A stretch of DNA of 64,000 bases from NCBI GenBank assembly GCA_946800325.1, contig OX326956.1, forward strand, positions 13,433,167 through 13,497,166, read 5' to 3'. Position numbers and translations under genes: made by a program. This DNA comes from Luzula sylvatica (Eukaryota; Streptophyta; Magnoliopsida; Poales; Juncaceae). The notes below the pieces were generated by a model that made no database searches, had not been told where the DNA came from, and was given only the letters and a program-made list of their open reading frames with translations. Shown here piece by piece: positions 1-9,909 of this stretch; position 1 is the stretch's first letter; every line of letters begins with the position of its first letter.

Positions 1-1166
1 TAAAATATCATACTTATTTATTTATTTTTTTAAATAAAAATAAAATTAATATTCCTACGTCACTACTTAAATTAACGGTTTAAAAAGAGCGAAGTTATTT
101 AATTGAAGTTAAGTTGTGGAAAAACTAGCTGGTGGTGTTAGTTTTTTTAGACCAAAACAATTCTCCATTTTTCATCTTTAATTTTATGACAATTTTCTTT
201 GTATTTTCCAATATCGACATAAATTAATTTGAAAAATAAAATAAAAAACAAATACTCTATTGAATATGTATATATATTTAAAATTTATTTATTAAATCTT
301 TTTGTTAAATGGGAAAAGCTACACAATTGTTCAACGGGCCAGACCCGGCCCATTACTATTATTTATATTTATCATATTCAATTCAGAGATACAGAAATAA
401 AGAAAATACATCTAATCATTCCGTGAAGATTACAATTGCAACTAACATAATCCAAATTCAAAACAACTAGCTCTATTCCCGCCCTATTCCCGCGCTATTA
501 CGCAGGACAATCTTTTTCTTGCATTTGTCACGTACTTACCCCAAAAGACCTAACATGAATCATTGTGTATTTTAATATGAAACTATTTGTATTCTGATTA
601 TAATTGTTTAGCAAATATGGGGATATCAAGAAAGTTTATGTGAAAATGATTATAATTGTTGAGATTATCGTAATAGCATCTGAAAATAATTCTCTAACGG
701 TACACATTAATTTCTCGATACAATGTTGAGTTTCGAACCAAATTGTACCATAATTGATGTCCTAGTTATTTTCCTTCTGAAATTAAAAGGAAACTTCTCG
801 AGATCTACTCCCACGAACCCAAATCAGACCCGTTTGTACCCTTTTTATGATTGACTCGCTAATCTGTCCCAAATGGATTCTCGTTTTTTATTTCGTTTCT
901 TTCGAAGCATCGAGGGTGGGCCACAAATCTCATTCTACCGCCGACTCATCATTAGAGGCATTTGGATCAATTATCTCGAGCGATCATGATCACATGTCCG
1001 TCATATTTCTATAGTAGAATTCAAATTCAAATGTTAATTGACGTTTTCTTTTCTCTGATCTTTCCTTTCTTGTCAAAATTAAAACGTTACTTTACGTATA
1101 AATAGCAAATTAAAAGAAATATCACAGCCATGAGTATTTTTTTTTGTCTGAGTGGTCATGCATAAG
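1..1166. repeat. dispersed repeat block, copy A
   Basis: No gene is visible. The stretch is a diverged copy of a block that recurs at about 11395-14397, 26640-27426 with 28448-29390, 30950-31900, 32620-34340 and 36237-37440. Shared landmarks are a start like taaaatatcatact, a middle part with catgccatcaag-type sequence, and an end with tcacgaacccaaat followed by gactcgctaat. The block stops where the LINE is inserted. It may be an unclassified transposon or the flank of a duplicated gene; I cannot tell which. Confidence 0.55.
467..510 (-). mobile_element. possible Helitron 3' end
   Basis: On the minus strand a GC-rich hairpin-forming stretch (around 482-505, arms GCG/CGC in an AT-rich setting) is followed by CTAG and then a T. 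This is the pattern of Helitron 3' termini (hairpin, CTRR, insertion before T). The matching 5' TC end was not located, so the element's extent is unknown. Confidence 0.35.
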
Positions 1167-1182
1167 TGAATATGCTATTCTT
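1167..1182. repeat. LINE target-site duplication, 3' side
   Basis: TGAATATGCTATTCTT is repeated exactly at 8051-8066. The pair brackets the LINE, and the bases outside the match differ (g versus c), so this is the duplicated target. Element poly(A), read as T on the plus strand, begins directly after it. Confidence 0.9.
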
Positions 1183-1342
1183 TTTTTTTTGAGTTTTTGA
1201 CTAGGACGGGTTAACCCGTACCCAGTTTTTTGTATTAATTTTATAAATATTTACATATCGGCTAAGAGTTATATCTTCTATTTCTATTACATCAGTCGTA
1301 CAAAAATTTCATTCCACCAATACCTAGTGGTAACCCCTTACC

Positions 1343-4300
1343 TCACCCCCGTATCTCTTGTTCGCCGTGCTCATCCTCTTTCTTCCTCCATCCTTTACGA
1401 TCTCTCCATTCAATCCAGTTGTAATTAGCTTGATGCCCGACTTGTCGGCTCGTCCGCTTAATTTCTCTAAACATTCGATTACATCGTTCTTTCCATATTT
1501 CAAATATTAGAAATAAACCCCTGCCTTCTCCCTTATATCCTTCGAAATGAAGTGCGTACTCGCTTATCTCCGCATGATTTCCTAATTGTGTCCAAATCTG
1601 CCATGCTTCCACCACAAATTGACACTCACTTACGATGTGTTGCAGGTCTTCCGAATTCTTGCTACACAACACACATCTGCTCGGCAATATCCAACCTCTT
1701 TTTCTTAACCATTCTTGAGTCGGCAAAATTTGTCTCGCCCATTTCCACGCGAACGTTCTCAATTTTGGCGGAATTTTGAGGCCCCATAATTTGCTCCAGG
1801 GCTGAACGCATTTCCCTCCCCTGACCATCGCCTTATAAGCCGATTTTACCGTAAAGTTTCCACCCTTGTCATCCTTCCACTCATACACGTCATGGTCAGT
1901 TGCTTGAGTTATTGGTAGTTTGTCGGCCATCTCAATCCATTGTTGGTGTGCCTTATCAGATCTTCCCTCATATAACCATGCTTGTGTGTGATTCCATTCC
2001 CTCACCGCTTCTTGAATAGATAATTGATTGTTTTTTACGTAGGTAAATAATTCAGGATATGCATATTTTGCCAGCCCCAATCCCCAATCGGAATACCATA
2101 ACGGTGCGTCCCCTGGACCCCTCATCCATTTAATTCTTGTCACAAAGAATGGTATATTTGAGCAGGCTCCTGCCATTAATCTAGAAGACATTCTCGGTTT
2201 TCCCGCCATTACCGTGACCTCTATTGGTTCATAAAATTTCTGCACCGCCTCCTTAAAAAGTGTATTTTCTTTTTGAATGGCTTTCCATAACCATTTTACC
2301 ATTAATGCATCATTTTGGATCAATAGATTCTTTATCCCCAACCCTCCTATATCCTTCGGCATGCAAACCGTTTTCCAATTAATTAATATCAAACCATTTG
2401 ATCGATCCCCCATTCCCTTCCATAAGAATTTCCTTCTCAGTCCATCAATTTCTCTTATCATCCACTTTGGAAATTTCATTACCGACATCGGATAAATTAG
2501 TTTACCCATTATTACCGAGTTCAACATGACTAATCTACCCTCAAATGATAACATTCTGCCACTCCATTTTTGGAAGACAGCCCTTATTTTATCCACCATT
2601 TGTCTACACACCATTTTTGGGATTGATTTAAAATGGAGTGGTAATCCAAGATATATCGTGGGGAAACTCTTAGTATCACATCTCAACTGCCCTGCCACTT
2701 CCTCGATACCTCCTTGTTGATCCGTCTTTCCCAGTGACAATACGTGTGATTTTTCGAAATTGATATGTAGCCCCGTTAATCTTCCTACCCGCTTGATTAT
2801 TAATTTTACTAATTTTGCCTCCTGACCCGATTTCGTTATGAATAGTGTTAAGTCATCAGCAAATAGCACACAATTTCTAACTTCTGATAATGGCGTGTTT
2901 AAAACCCCATTCATACACGCCTTTTGAAACACCTTCGTAAATACATCAATTACCAAAATGAATAGTAGTGGAGATGTCGGGTCTCCTTGACGCAATCCCC
3001 TCTCCAATCTTACACTCCTACCCGGTATTCCATTTAGTAGTACTTTCGAAAACCCCGGCAATATTGCATTGCTTATTATCCGTAGCTCTTCATCGGTAAA
3101 CCCTCGTGCCCGCAGAATTAATTTTAATCCCGTCCAACTAACCGTATCAAACGCCTTAAAAATGTCCGCCTTTAACATACAACCTTGTCGGTTCGTTTGT
3201 TGGCATCTATTCACGTATTCTTGTACAAAGGCGTAACTGTCTATTATATTTCTTCCTTTTATAAACGCGGATTGGGATATGTCAACTAATTCGGGGATTT
3301 GTCCTATCAATCGGTTAGCCATAACTTTTGAGATAATTCTCTGACACGCATGTATCAAACTAACCGGTCGGAAATCCGTTATTTTCGTTGCCCCTTCGTT
3401 TTTTGGTAATAGAACAATGTAGGAGTCTGATAAGTGATTTAACCGTTCCTCTCCTCGAATCACGTTATTTAGTACTCGTACTATTTCGTCTTCCATTATT
3501 GTCCAGAATTTCGCATAAAATTCGCCGGTGAAACCATCGGGGCCCGGTGATTTATCATTTTCCCACTCTTTTATAACTTTGTGCGCTTCCTCTTTGGTAA
3601 TTTCCCTCATCAAAACCGGTTCCCTCCCTCGTCCATTGTTATCGTGGTATATTTCATTCAGCCGGACCCCACTCGGTCGTTCATCCCCCGTGGCCCCCAC
3701 CAATCCCTCAAAGTATCTGAACAATGCTCTGGCCTTTTCATCATGATCTGTTACGTCTCTATGGTCTACCTCCAACACTTCAATAGTATTCCTGATTTTC
3801 CTTCCCGTCGCTACTGCATGAAAATACGCCGTGTTTGCCTCTCCCTCGCTTAACCATCGGCACTTTGCTCGTTGTATCCATTTTTTATGTTTATACGAAC
3901 TTATTTCTCTGTATTTCTCCTTTACCCTGATTCTCAATTTTCTCTCCCTTGAAGCTAAATTTCTGTTTTCCTCGGCCACATCTAACCCCTGAATCACCAT
4001 TTGACAATTTCTCTGTTGTTTATTTATCACATCACTTCTCTCTTTCTTCCATCTTTTGATTTCCCCTGCCATCTTTAATAACTTCATGTGTAGCTCCTTC
4101 GTGTCCCTAGCCGCCTCCATTTGCCTCCAAATTCTTTTTACAAACTCAGTGAATTCCTTCAATTGCAGCAGCCAATTTTCAAATCTGAAAATCATCGGTT
4201 TTTTAAAGTTTGTTTGCGCCGTCATAATCAGCGGACAATGGTCCGACGTTACATTCGGGATCGATTTGAGGGTTGTATTTGGCAGAATTTCCCTCCATTC

Positions 4301-4927
4301 TTTTGAAATTATCACCCTGTCCAACCTTGCCATTGCCGGTATTTCTCGACCGTTAGACCACGTGAATTTTCTGTTCGCCAATGGAATATCGTTCATCTCC
4401 CATTCTTCTATTTTATCTTTTAACCTCCTCCCATTTTCCAAATTGAATTCCGAATCTTTGCGCTCTTCCGTTGTAAAAGCTACATTAAAATCACCCATTA
4501 AGACCCATGGTCCCGTGATAATTTCTCGCAATTGGGTCAGTTCATCTATGAATTCTGCGAATCTATCTGGTCGCGACGGCCCGTATACCGTCGTAACCCA
4601 TATCTGACTGGCATTCTCCTTTACTCTCAATTTTATTGAAATAGAGAATGTCCTTTCCAATTTTTGTTCTTCTTTCAACATAGCCTCATTCCACCCTATC
4701 ATTATTCCTCCCTTAGACCCCCTCGCTTCTAATTCCGCACATCCCGTGTACATTCTCCCACATATTTGTTTTCTTTCTGTATGCGTTACCTCCCTCAATT
4801 TTGTCTCTTGTAATGCAAAAATTGTCGGTCTATTTTCATATATTACGTCATTCACAACCCCTCTCTTCTCTTCATTATTTATACCTCGCACATTCCAGGA
4901 CATTATAGAGAGGTTCTTTTTACTCAT
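1343..4927 (-). CDS. LINE ORF2: endonuclease and reverse transcriptase
   Basis: A 1194-residue polyprotein that nicks target DNA and copies the element RNA there (target-primed reverse transcription). The N-terminal endonuclease/exonuclease/phosphatase domain (about 1-235) shows SWNVRG at 10-15, ETK at 41-43, GDFNV at 145-149 and SDHCPL at 228-233. The reverse transcriptase (about 455-740) shows FRPVSL at 519-524, KADIFKAFDTV at 586-596, GLRQGDPTSPLLF at 644-656 and the catalytic FADD at 689-692. A zf-RVT region with a C-x2-C-x7-H-x4-C pattern lies near the C-terminus. I see no RNase H domain. No stop or frameshift interrupts it. The ATG overlaps the stop of the upstream bridging ORF as ATGAGTAA. 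Its length fits plant L1 ORF2 proteins. Confidence 0.95.
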   Translation of the reverse strand: MSKKNLSIMSWNVRGINNEEKRGVVNDVIYENRPTIFALQETKLREVTHTERKQICGRMYTGCAELEARGSKGGIMIGWNEAMLKEEQKLERTFSISIKLRVKENASQIWVTTVYGPSRPDRFAEFIDELTQLREIITGPWVLMGDFNVAFTTEERKDSEFNLENGRRLKDKIEEWEMNDIPLANRKFTWSNGREIPAMARLDRVIISKEWREILPNTTLKSIPNVTSDHCPLIMTAQTNFKKPMIFRFENWLLQLKEFTEFVKRIWRQMEAARDTKELHMKLLKMAGEIKRWKKERSDVINKQQRNCQMVIQGLDVAEENRNLASRERKLRIRVKEKYREISSYKHKKWIQRAKCRWLSEGEANTAYFHAVATGRKIRNTIEVLEVDHRDVTDHDEKARALFRYFEGLVGATGDERPSGVRLNEIYHDNNGRGREPVLMREITKEEAHKVIKEWENDKSPGPDGFTGEFYAKFWTIMEDEIVRVLNNVIRGEERLNHLSDSYIVLLPKNEGATKITDFRPVSLIHACQRIISKVMANRLIGQIPELVDISQSAFIKGRNIIDSYAFVQEYVNRCQQTNRQGCMLKADIFKAFDTVSWTGLKLILRARGFTDEELRIISNAILPGFSKVLLNGIPGRSVRLERGLRQGDPTSPLLFILVIDVFTKVFQKACMNGVLNTPLSEVRNCVLFADDLTLFITKSGQEAKLVKLIIKRVGRLTGLHINFEKSHVLSLGKTDQQGGIEEVAGQLRCDTKSFPTIYLGLPLHFKSIPKMVCRQMVDKIRAVFQKWSGRMLSFEGRLVMLNSVIMGKLIYPMSVMKFPKWMIREIDGLRRKFLWKGMGDRSNGLILINWKTVCMPKDIGGLGIKNLLIQNDALMVKWLWKAIQKENTLFKEAVQKFYEPIEVTVMAGKPRMSSRLMAGACSNIPFFVTRIKWMRGPGDAPLWYSDWGLGLAKYAYPELFTYVKNNQLSIQEAVREWNHTQAWLYEGRSDKAHQQWIEMADKLPITQATDHDVYEWKDDKGGNFTVKSAYKAMVRGGKCVQPWSKLWGLKIPPKLRTFAWKWARQILPTQEWLRKRGWILPSRCVLCSKNSEDLQHIVSECQFVVEAWQIWTQLGNHAEISEYALHFEGYKGEGRGLFLIFEIWKERCNRMFREIKRTSRQVGHQANYNWIEWRDRKGWRKKEDEHGEQEIRG

Positions 4928-5291
4928 TTAAAAAATTAAGATACATCGATGATTGAGGTATGATACTCCCTCGATTCTTGAAGAGAACCCCACCACTTAA
5001 TTCTTTTCGACCCCTTATCTTCCATCTATCTTCCCTCATCATCATAATCCTAAACCACCTTCCTAACTTGGCTCTATTACCCCAAAATTTGAAACTTATC
5101 ACAAGCCACTGCCAGTAATATGTCTCGAACCCTCCCATACAATTCTCTAACACCCTTGACACCCTAATACTACTACATAGTTGTACTAACATTAATAAAT
5201 AAATAACGCTACTGAACCCTCTCTTTCGTACTTCGGCCTCCATTCTACGTTGCAGCCACCTCTCCCGCCTCCACCTCCTCCAGCAATTCAT
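4920..5291 (-). CDS. bridging ORF between LINE ORF1 and ORF2
   Basis: A 123-codon frame of unknown function fills the whole gap between ORF1 and ORF2, in the third reading frame. It starts 47 nt before the end of ORF1 and ends inside the first codons of ORF2 (ATGAGTAA overlap). The product would be Arg- and Trp-rich at the start, with no domain I recognise. It may be only an upstream frame through which ribosomes reach ORF2 by termination and reinitiation, or it may be chance. Whether it is translated cannot be judged from one copy. Confidence 0.35.
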   Translation of the reverse strand: MNCWRRWRRERWLQRRMEAEVRKRGFSSVIYLLMLVQLCSSIRVSRVLENCMGGFETYYWQWLVISFKFWGNRAKLGRWFRIMMMREDRWKIRGRKELSGGVLFKNRGSIIPQSSMYLNFLNE

Positions 5292-7995
5292 CGAATTCCG
5301 TTAATTCCTGTCCCATATCAATTCCGCACAACCCCATGCAATCTTTAATTTCTTGTACAGTCATTTCCCGATCCTTGTATCCGTCCATCTTCACTTCTTC
5401 CTCCGAAAAATGAGCCACCTCGATCTTCCCCTTGTCCTTCCTTGCCGATTTCCCCTTCCTGATCATCCTATTCGCGCCCCTCTTCGCTGTAATTTCTCCC
5501 CATTTGATTAATTCCACCTTATCTCCTGGTTGCATGTACTTCTTCCCCACTTTCTCCTTCAATCTGACGCTTCTCCTGACTTTTGACGTCTTAATTTTTG
5601 GTTCGCGAGTGCTCCCTCTTATCACCTCGTCTTCATTGTCCTCCAGCGCCTCCCTCGTCTCCTTTCTCACTCCTTTTATATTTTTATCGTCTTTGAGTTC
5701 TGGTGGACCATCTTTTTTATGTATATCCTTATTTTGTAATCTTGACACTCCTTGTCCAGACATTTTTCTGGGCCCATATTTATTTTTTGCATCTCGAATT
5801 TTAGCAAAAAAAGTTTCCCAAGTTATGTTATTTCTTTGATCATTTATTTTGTGTCCCGGCCCATTGTTCACTCGGCCCATCATTGATATATTATTTTCCT
5901 GGACCCCACCTCGCGCTAACATGTTCGGTGTATCCTCCAATTCCTGGACCATCTCCATCCCGGCTAGGGGGCCTTCTATGACCTCTTTGTGTAGGATAAT
6001 TGTTTCGTCAGGCCCCTGCGCACCCTTATCGTCCTTCTTATTGGTCATTACGCTCTCTTTAATTATCATTAAATGGGTTGTCACTTCAGTGTCGTCAGAT
6101 ATCCCATCACATTTGCTCCTCTTTTCTTGATTATCTCTTCCCTTCTGATTCACCCCCTTGTTTTTGTCGAACTCTCTCTTTGTCCCCCTTGAATTTTCTT
6201 CTCCCTCTCCATTCTGCTCGGTCTGGACCCCTCCATTTAATTGCATTTGCAGTGTTATGTCCAATATTTCTTGCACCCTTTGATCCCGTCCCACATCTCC
6301 TCTCCCATTTAACTCCTCCATCATCCTTTCTTGGTCCTCCCCATTTGTCTTTTCACTTGAGCCTCCATTTCTGTGGTTTTCTTTGTTTTCCTGAATTAAA
6401 TTCATCCTCGACTGCACCACCTGCTGCACTTGCACCATCTCCGTGAGAGATTCATCCATTTGCATGCTATTGTCAATCGTCGTATTTGGATTTCTTTCAA
6501 GGGGTGGAATTATCGTATCGATCGTTGCAGTCCTTAATAGTTCTGCAATTGCATCTGTGTCCGGAGGTGGCAGTCCTTCATGTGTGTTCCCTCCTCCTCC
6601 TCCATCATTATTCGGCGCCGGATTGTGTGGCTGTGTTGGTGTCGCATCCAGGTCCGTGATGTTAATCAGTTGAACGTCTACCCATTTCCCTCTTTTAACG
6701 CGTTGGATCCACAATTTCATAGGAATGTTGTCCGGTGACTCGCAATCTATCGCGACCCAAATCGCCATGAAGTCTCCGAGCGGCGGGAGAACTGGTCTTA
6801 CACTTCGGAGTAATCCGAAGCCAGATACCATTCTGGATAAATCATATCTATTCCACATTTGGTGGAACGGGCAATCCAATCGTACAACGCATCGATAGCG
6901 TAGTGGAGCGTTCATGCCCCCCCACGTCGGCGCCCACTCGTCCACCCACAGTACGGTATTGTGGTTCATCCTTCGCCCTTGTATGTCCATGACAACTCGC
7001 TCTAGTCTCTCCTCCGTATCGCATATCAGAATGTAGTCTGCCGGCCTAGCCGTTGGGTGAATTTGATAATCTGATCTTAACCCACCATAAACCGCAGCAA
7101 ACCATGTTCTCATCTCATTCACCAAAGTCGTCTGTGGTGGACCTTCAAGAACCGATATGTAGGCAGCTCGATTGAGGAATGCGAGGTGGTCATGCAACAT
7201 ATTATCCAGGGGGAAGTAAACCATGAGATTTGCGATTCTATTACCACCCTCCATTGCTTGAGGGTTAGCTTGCATGTTTTTCCACTGTTTTGTATGGTTT
7301 ATGAATTTTGTTGTATTTCTTATTGCATCTGTATGTACCATGGCCCCCCTTTTAATAGAACTCTTGCAAACTTTACTTGAATGCCCCAATTTAAAGCATA
7401 TAATGCATTTAATTTGTTCTCTACAACTACTTCTCAGATGTGAAGTTGACAGACATTTAAAGCACTTTCGAGGATTGAAGAAGATCTTACTTTGGTTGGT
7501 ATTGAACTTTACTCCCTGTTTCGTCGGGATTTTCTCACCGAATTTATGTGATTTGTTTTGTCTTGTCCATTTCTTTACTTCTGTCCAACCATCCTTCTTT
7601 GTTACCCACAACCTCGAGCCCTTCTTTCTGATGCCATTAATGGCTCCGTCTGCTTTCTCATTTACTCGGTCTTCACTCGTCTTGCCAGTAAGATACGTTA
7701 GCCCTCCAGTTATTGCGTTGTCCTTCCTCTCTGCACCAGTGGCCTTGACTCCCCCCGTTTTGCTCTTACTGTTCTCCGTTGTCTTTTGAGTTGCCATTCG
7801 CTGTGGAGAGTTAATGGTGATTTGGACCGGACACTTCCACCCCCCTACTTGGACGTAAGCAGTGATAGCTCGTACTGGTCCGATTATCTCTCTTACTTGC
7901 TCCCTCGGCTTCCATACCTGCTTCCCTTTGGATTGATCCCAGTACTTCTTCTTTCCCGTTTTGTCGCCCAGATATCGCCCATATATCGCCTCCAT
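5245..7995 (-). CDS. LINE ORF1: zinc-knuckle RNA-binding protein
   Basis: A 916-residue gag-like protein expected to bind the element RNA and form the ribonucleoprotein with ORF2. Two CCHC zinc knuckles (C-x2-C-x4-H-x4-C) lie at residues 178-191 and 197-210. They are followed, at about 255-450, by a globular region with several Trp-containing stretches that resembles the DUF4283-like part of plant LINE ORF1 proteins. The last ~450 residues are charged, low in complexity, rich in Glu, Lys, Asn and Gly, and probably disordered. The first ATG of the open frame lies about 55 bp from the element's 5' end. The frame has no break. The order, knuckles first and then the DUF4283-like region, is one I know from plant LINE proteins. 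Confidence 0.88.
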   Translation of the reverse strand: MEAIYGRYLGDKTGKKKYWDQSKGKQVWKPREQVREIIGPVRAITAYVQVGGWKCPVQITINSPQRMATQKTTENSKSKTGGVKATGAERKDNAITGGLTYLTGKTSEDRVNEKADGAINGIRKKGSRLWVTKKDGWTEVKKWTRQNKSHKFGEKIPTKQGVKFNTNQSKIFFNPRKCFKCLSTSHLRSSCREQIKCIICFKLGHSSKVCKSSIKRGAMVHTDAIRNTTKFINHTKQWKNMQANPQAMEGGNRIANLMVYFPLDNMLHDHLAFLNRAAYISVLEGPPQTTLVNEMRTWFAAVYGGLRSDYQIHPTARPADYILICDTEERLERVVMDIQGRRMNHNTVLWVDEWAPTWGGMNAPLRYRCVVRLDCPFHQMWNRYDLSRMVSGFGLLRSVRPVLPPLGDFMAIWVAIDCESPDNIPMKLWIQRVKRGKWVDVQLINITDLDATPTQPHNPAPNNDGGGGGNTHEGLPPPDTDAIAELLRTATIDTIIPPLERNPNTTIDNSMQMDESLTEMVQVQQVVQSRMNLIQENKENHRNGGSSEKTNGEDQERMMEELNGRGDVGRDQRVQEILDITLQMQLNGGVQTEQNGEGEENSRGTKREFDKNKGVNQKGRDNQEKRSKCDGISDDTEVTTHLMIIKESVMTNKKDDKGAQGPDETIILHKEVIEGPLAGMEMVQELEDTPNMLARGGVQENNISMMGRVNNGPGHKINDQRNNITWETFFAKIRDAKNKYGPRKMSGQGVSRLQNKDIHKKDGPPELKDDKNIKGVRKETREALEDNEDEVIRGSTREPKIKTSKVRRSVRLKEKVGKKYMQPGDKVELIKWGEITAKRGANRMIRKGKSARKDKGKIEVAHFSEEEVKMDGYKDREMTVQEIKDCMGLCGIDMGQELTEFDELLEEVEAGEVAAT

Positions 7996-8050
7996 TTCTT
8001 CTTTTTCGGCTCCCCTTTTTAATTCTCTTCTTCCATTAAGATTATTTTCC

Positions 8051-8066
8051 TGAATATGCTATTCTT
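8051..8066. repeat. LINE target-site duplication, 5' side
   Basis: Exact second copy of the 16-bp sequence at 1167-1182. It marks the 5' end of the minus-strand LINE. Confidence 0.9.
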
Positions 8067-8419
8067 GAAAGAATGAAAAGGAAAAAGAAAAAGAAAAGAA
8101 AGTTATATATGTGATAGCTACAAGTATTATTCAGTTTTAGATTACGCATTGTCTTGTTTAATTTGCATAAATGAAAAAAAACCTAGTATCAAGTTGATAA
8201 CACAAACTTATTAATCTTTGGGATAATTTTTTTTTCGAGTGATAACTTCTTTTTAACAAATACCGACAACTTGAATGTTTCTTACAATATCAATATCAAA
8301 TTACAATTAGCAATAAATTTGTAATTTTACGATTAGCATACAATAAATAATGTAATTTATACATTATTAACAATCTAAAAAAGCCAGCACCAACAATAAC
8401 ATCTCCTTTTTCCTCAATA
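8067..8419. other. AT-rich spacer with a duplicated segment
   Basis: This is the 3' flank of the RKD-like gene. The stretch 8119-8181 (acaagtattattcag ... gcataaatg) occurs again almost unchanged at 17077-17140, near other broken RKD-locus copies. No coding sequence was seen. Confidence 0.5.
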
Positions 8420-9729
8420 TTATCCATGTGTGCGATCAATCTTAGCCTTGTTCATTTCCAGTGCTGCATTTTTTCTGTTATTTGCCCGGATCTGTAAATT
8501 AATTGAAATTAAATTATTTACGTCAAAATTGGTTTGTAATTTTACATAAATTAAAACAATTTTTCAATTTGGAAGTGGGGAAAAAGGGTTTGTAATTGTA
8601 ACCTGACGACCAGGCCAGCAGGCATGTCCATGTCTGCGGCAAACACGCTTGAGAGCAGTTTGAGAGAGGTTAAGTCTCTTTGCCGCTTCTACAAGAGTAA
8701 GGTGAAGATACGGCTCAACCTCTGACATCGTCATATTAGCCGTCCTTTGCTTCTGTTACAAACACCAATTAATCCACTTATTAATTCATTCATACATTCA
8801 TTCATTAACTATATATATTATATAACTCCTTATATAGTTTGAATTTGAATCAAGCCACAAAACCCTAATTGTTTGTTACCTGTAACGCCAACGCACTTCG
8901 TTGAAGTGGTCGAACCGCTTCATTATCAGATTCAACCAGCATATTCTCGGAGGGGTAATTGTCAATTGGTACACAAGATGAACCCACAAATGAATCAAAA
9001 TTATTTCGATTCGCATCTCCTGGATAAATATTGTCAAAATTCTTCGTTCCGCCACAAAGAGCATCATGGAATATGATGCAGCTAATCACTGAGTTTTTCA
9101 CTTGTTCATATGTTTGTGTGCTTATACTGCAAAAATTGCAAATAATCGTGACTTAAAATACGGTCATTTGATTTACTGGCAATCATTTTAAATGTATATA
9201 TCTAAGCAATGGAATGTAAAACTTACTTGGCACGGAAATGTTCCGTTGTAGAAACTCGGCCGTCTTTGCCGAAATACAGAACATCAAAATTGGCATGATC
9301 GAATGTTCCTAAAGCGCCATGCACAATTAAAGTCACGTGCCGAGTGGCTACAAAATGACACAAAATTTGAAAAATGAAATTACAGCATAAAAATACAACT
9401 ATATTCAGAGTTTCAGAAATAAAATTGAACTTACAACTGGAGTACACCACCTCCTCCTTTACGGTAATGCAGTTGGTACAATCTATTTGGTCTATCGAGA
9501 CTGGTGGAAGAGAAGTAGGTTGTGATTCGAAGTTCATCGAGATTGCTGGAAGAGAAGTAGGTTGTGATTCGAATTCTTCAGGCCGAGGCACTTCAATGTC
9601 CTGGTGCATGATTTCTTCCGGAAGTTTGTATTCGAAGCACAGAACTTGATCGAGATTCCGTGGAATTTCGAAATCGAGAAACCTGGACGCGTCACCGTCA
9701 GGATCATAAATTTCATTCCTACTCTCCAT
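8420..9729 (-). CDS. RWP-RK domain (RKD-like) transcription factor
   Basis: Five exons on the minus strand: 9435-9729, 9227-9347, 8880-9126, 8603-8752 and 8420-8491. All four introns (87, 100, 127 and 111 bp) are GT-AG. The joined coding length is 885 nt, exactly 294 residues plus stop. Exon 4 and the start of exon 5 encode an RWP-RK DNA-binding domain: the helix VEAAKRLNLSQTALKRVCRR is followed by the conserved HG. RKD proteins are nuclear factors, best known from egg-cell and gametophyte identity. No PB1 domain or NLP-type N-terminus is seen, so RKD fits better than NLP. The signature RWPxRK reads CWPGRQ here, losing the first Arg and the last Lys. Exon 1 is acidic and contains a tandem peptide duplication (FESQPTSLP twice). 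The ATG at 9729 is the first in the open frame. Two broken partial copies lie at 14398 and 18005. Confidence 0.82.
9348..9434 (-). other. intron 1 of the RKD-like gene, in frame and stop-free
   Basis: This GT-AG intron is 87 bp, a multiple of three, and has no stop in the gene's frame. Retention would add 29 mostly hydrophobic residues between exons 1 and 2. I call it an intron because of its canonical GTAAGT donor and TTTGTAG acceptor and because splicing removes a stretch unlike the rest of the protein. Confidence 0.65.
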
Positions 9730-9776
9730 TCTCCTACACTAATTACTGAATCCAAAGAAAAATAATGCACTCACAC

Positions 9777-9817
9777 ACTCACTCACTCACTCACTCACTC
9801 ACTCACTCACTCACTCA
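9777..9817. repeat. (ACTC)n microsatellite
   Basis: About ten uninterrupted ACTC units lie just upstream of the RKD-like ATG, in the probable 5' UTR. Confidence 0.95.
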
Positions 9818-9902
9818 GTCCTTTACTCTCAGTATCGCAGAATGATGAAAAAGCAAAAAATAACGCACGGTAGTTTAAGGCCAGGGGTGGTGTGAAAAGG
9901 GG

Positions 9903-9909
9903 TTATATA
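9903..9909 (-). promoter_or_regulatory. candidate TATA box of the RKD-like gene
   Basis: TATATAA on the minus strand, 174 bp before the ATG at 9729. The implied 5' UTR of about 140 nt would include the ACTC microsatellite. The call rests on position and match only. Confidence 0.35.

Larger units (their letters stand above)
1183..8050 (-). mobile_element. full-length L1-type LINE retrotransposon
   Basis: A 6.9 kb non-LTR retrotransposon read on the minus strand: about 55 bp of 5' leader, ORF1, a bridging ORF, ORF2, about 150 bp of 3' UTR and a short poly(A) tail (T run at 1183-1190). It is flanked by a perfect 16-bp target duplication (1167-1182 and 8051-8066). Both long ORFs are open from start to stop. 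Intact flanks and frames indicate a young copy that may still be mobile. It has landed in repeat block A, downstream of the RKD-like gene's 3' end. Confidence 0.93.

Noticed and set aside
4056..7789. Plus-strand frames up to 183 codons
   Set aside because: They are antisense to LINE ORF1/ORF2 and lack any recognisable motif.
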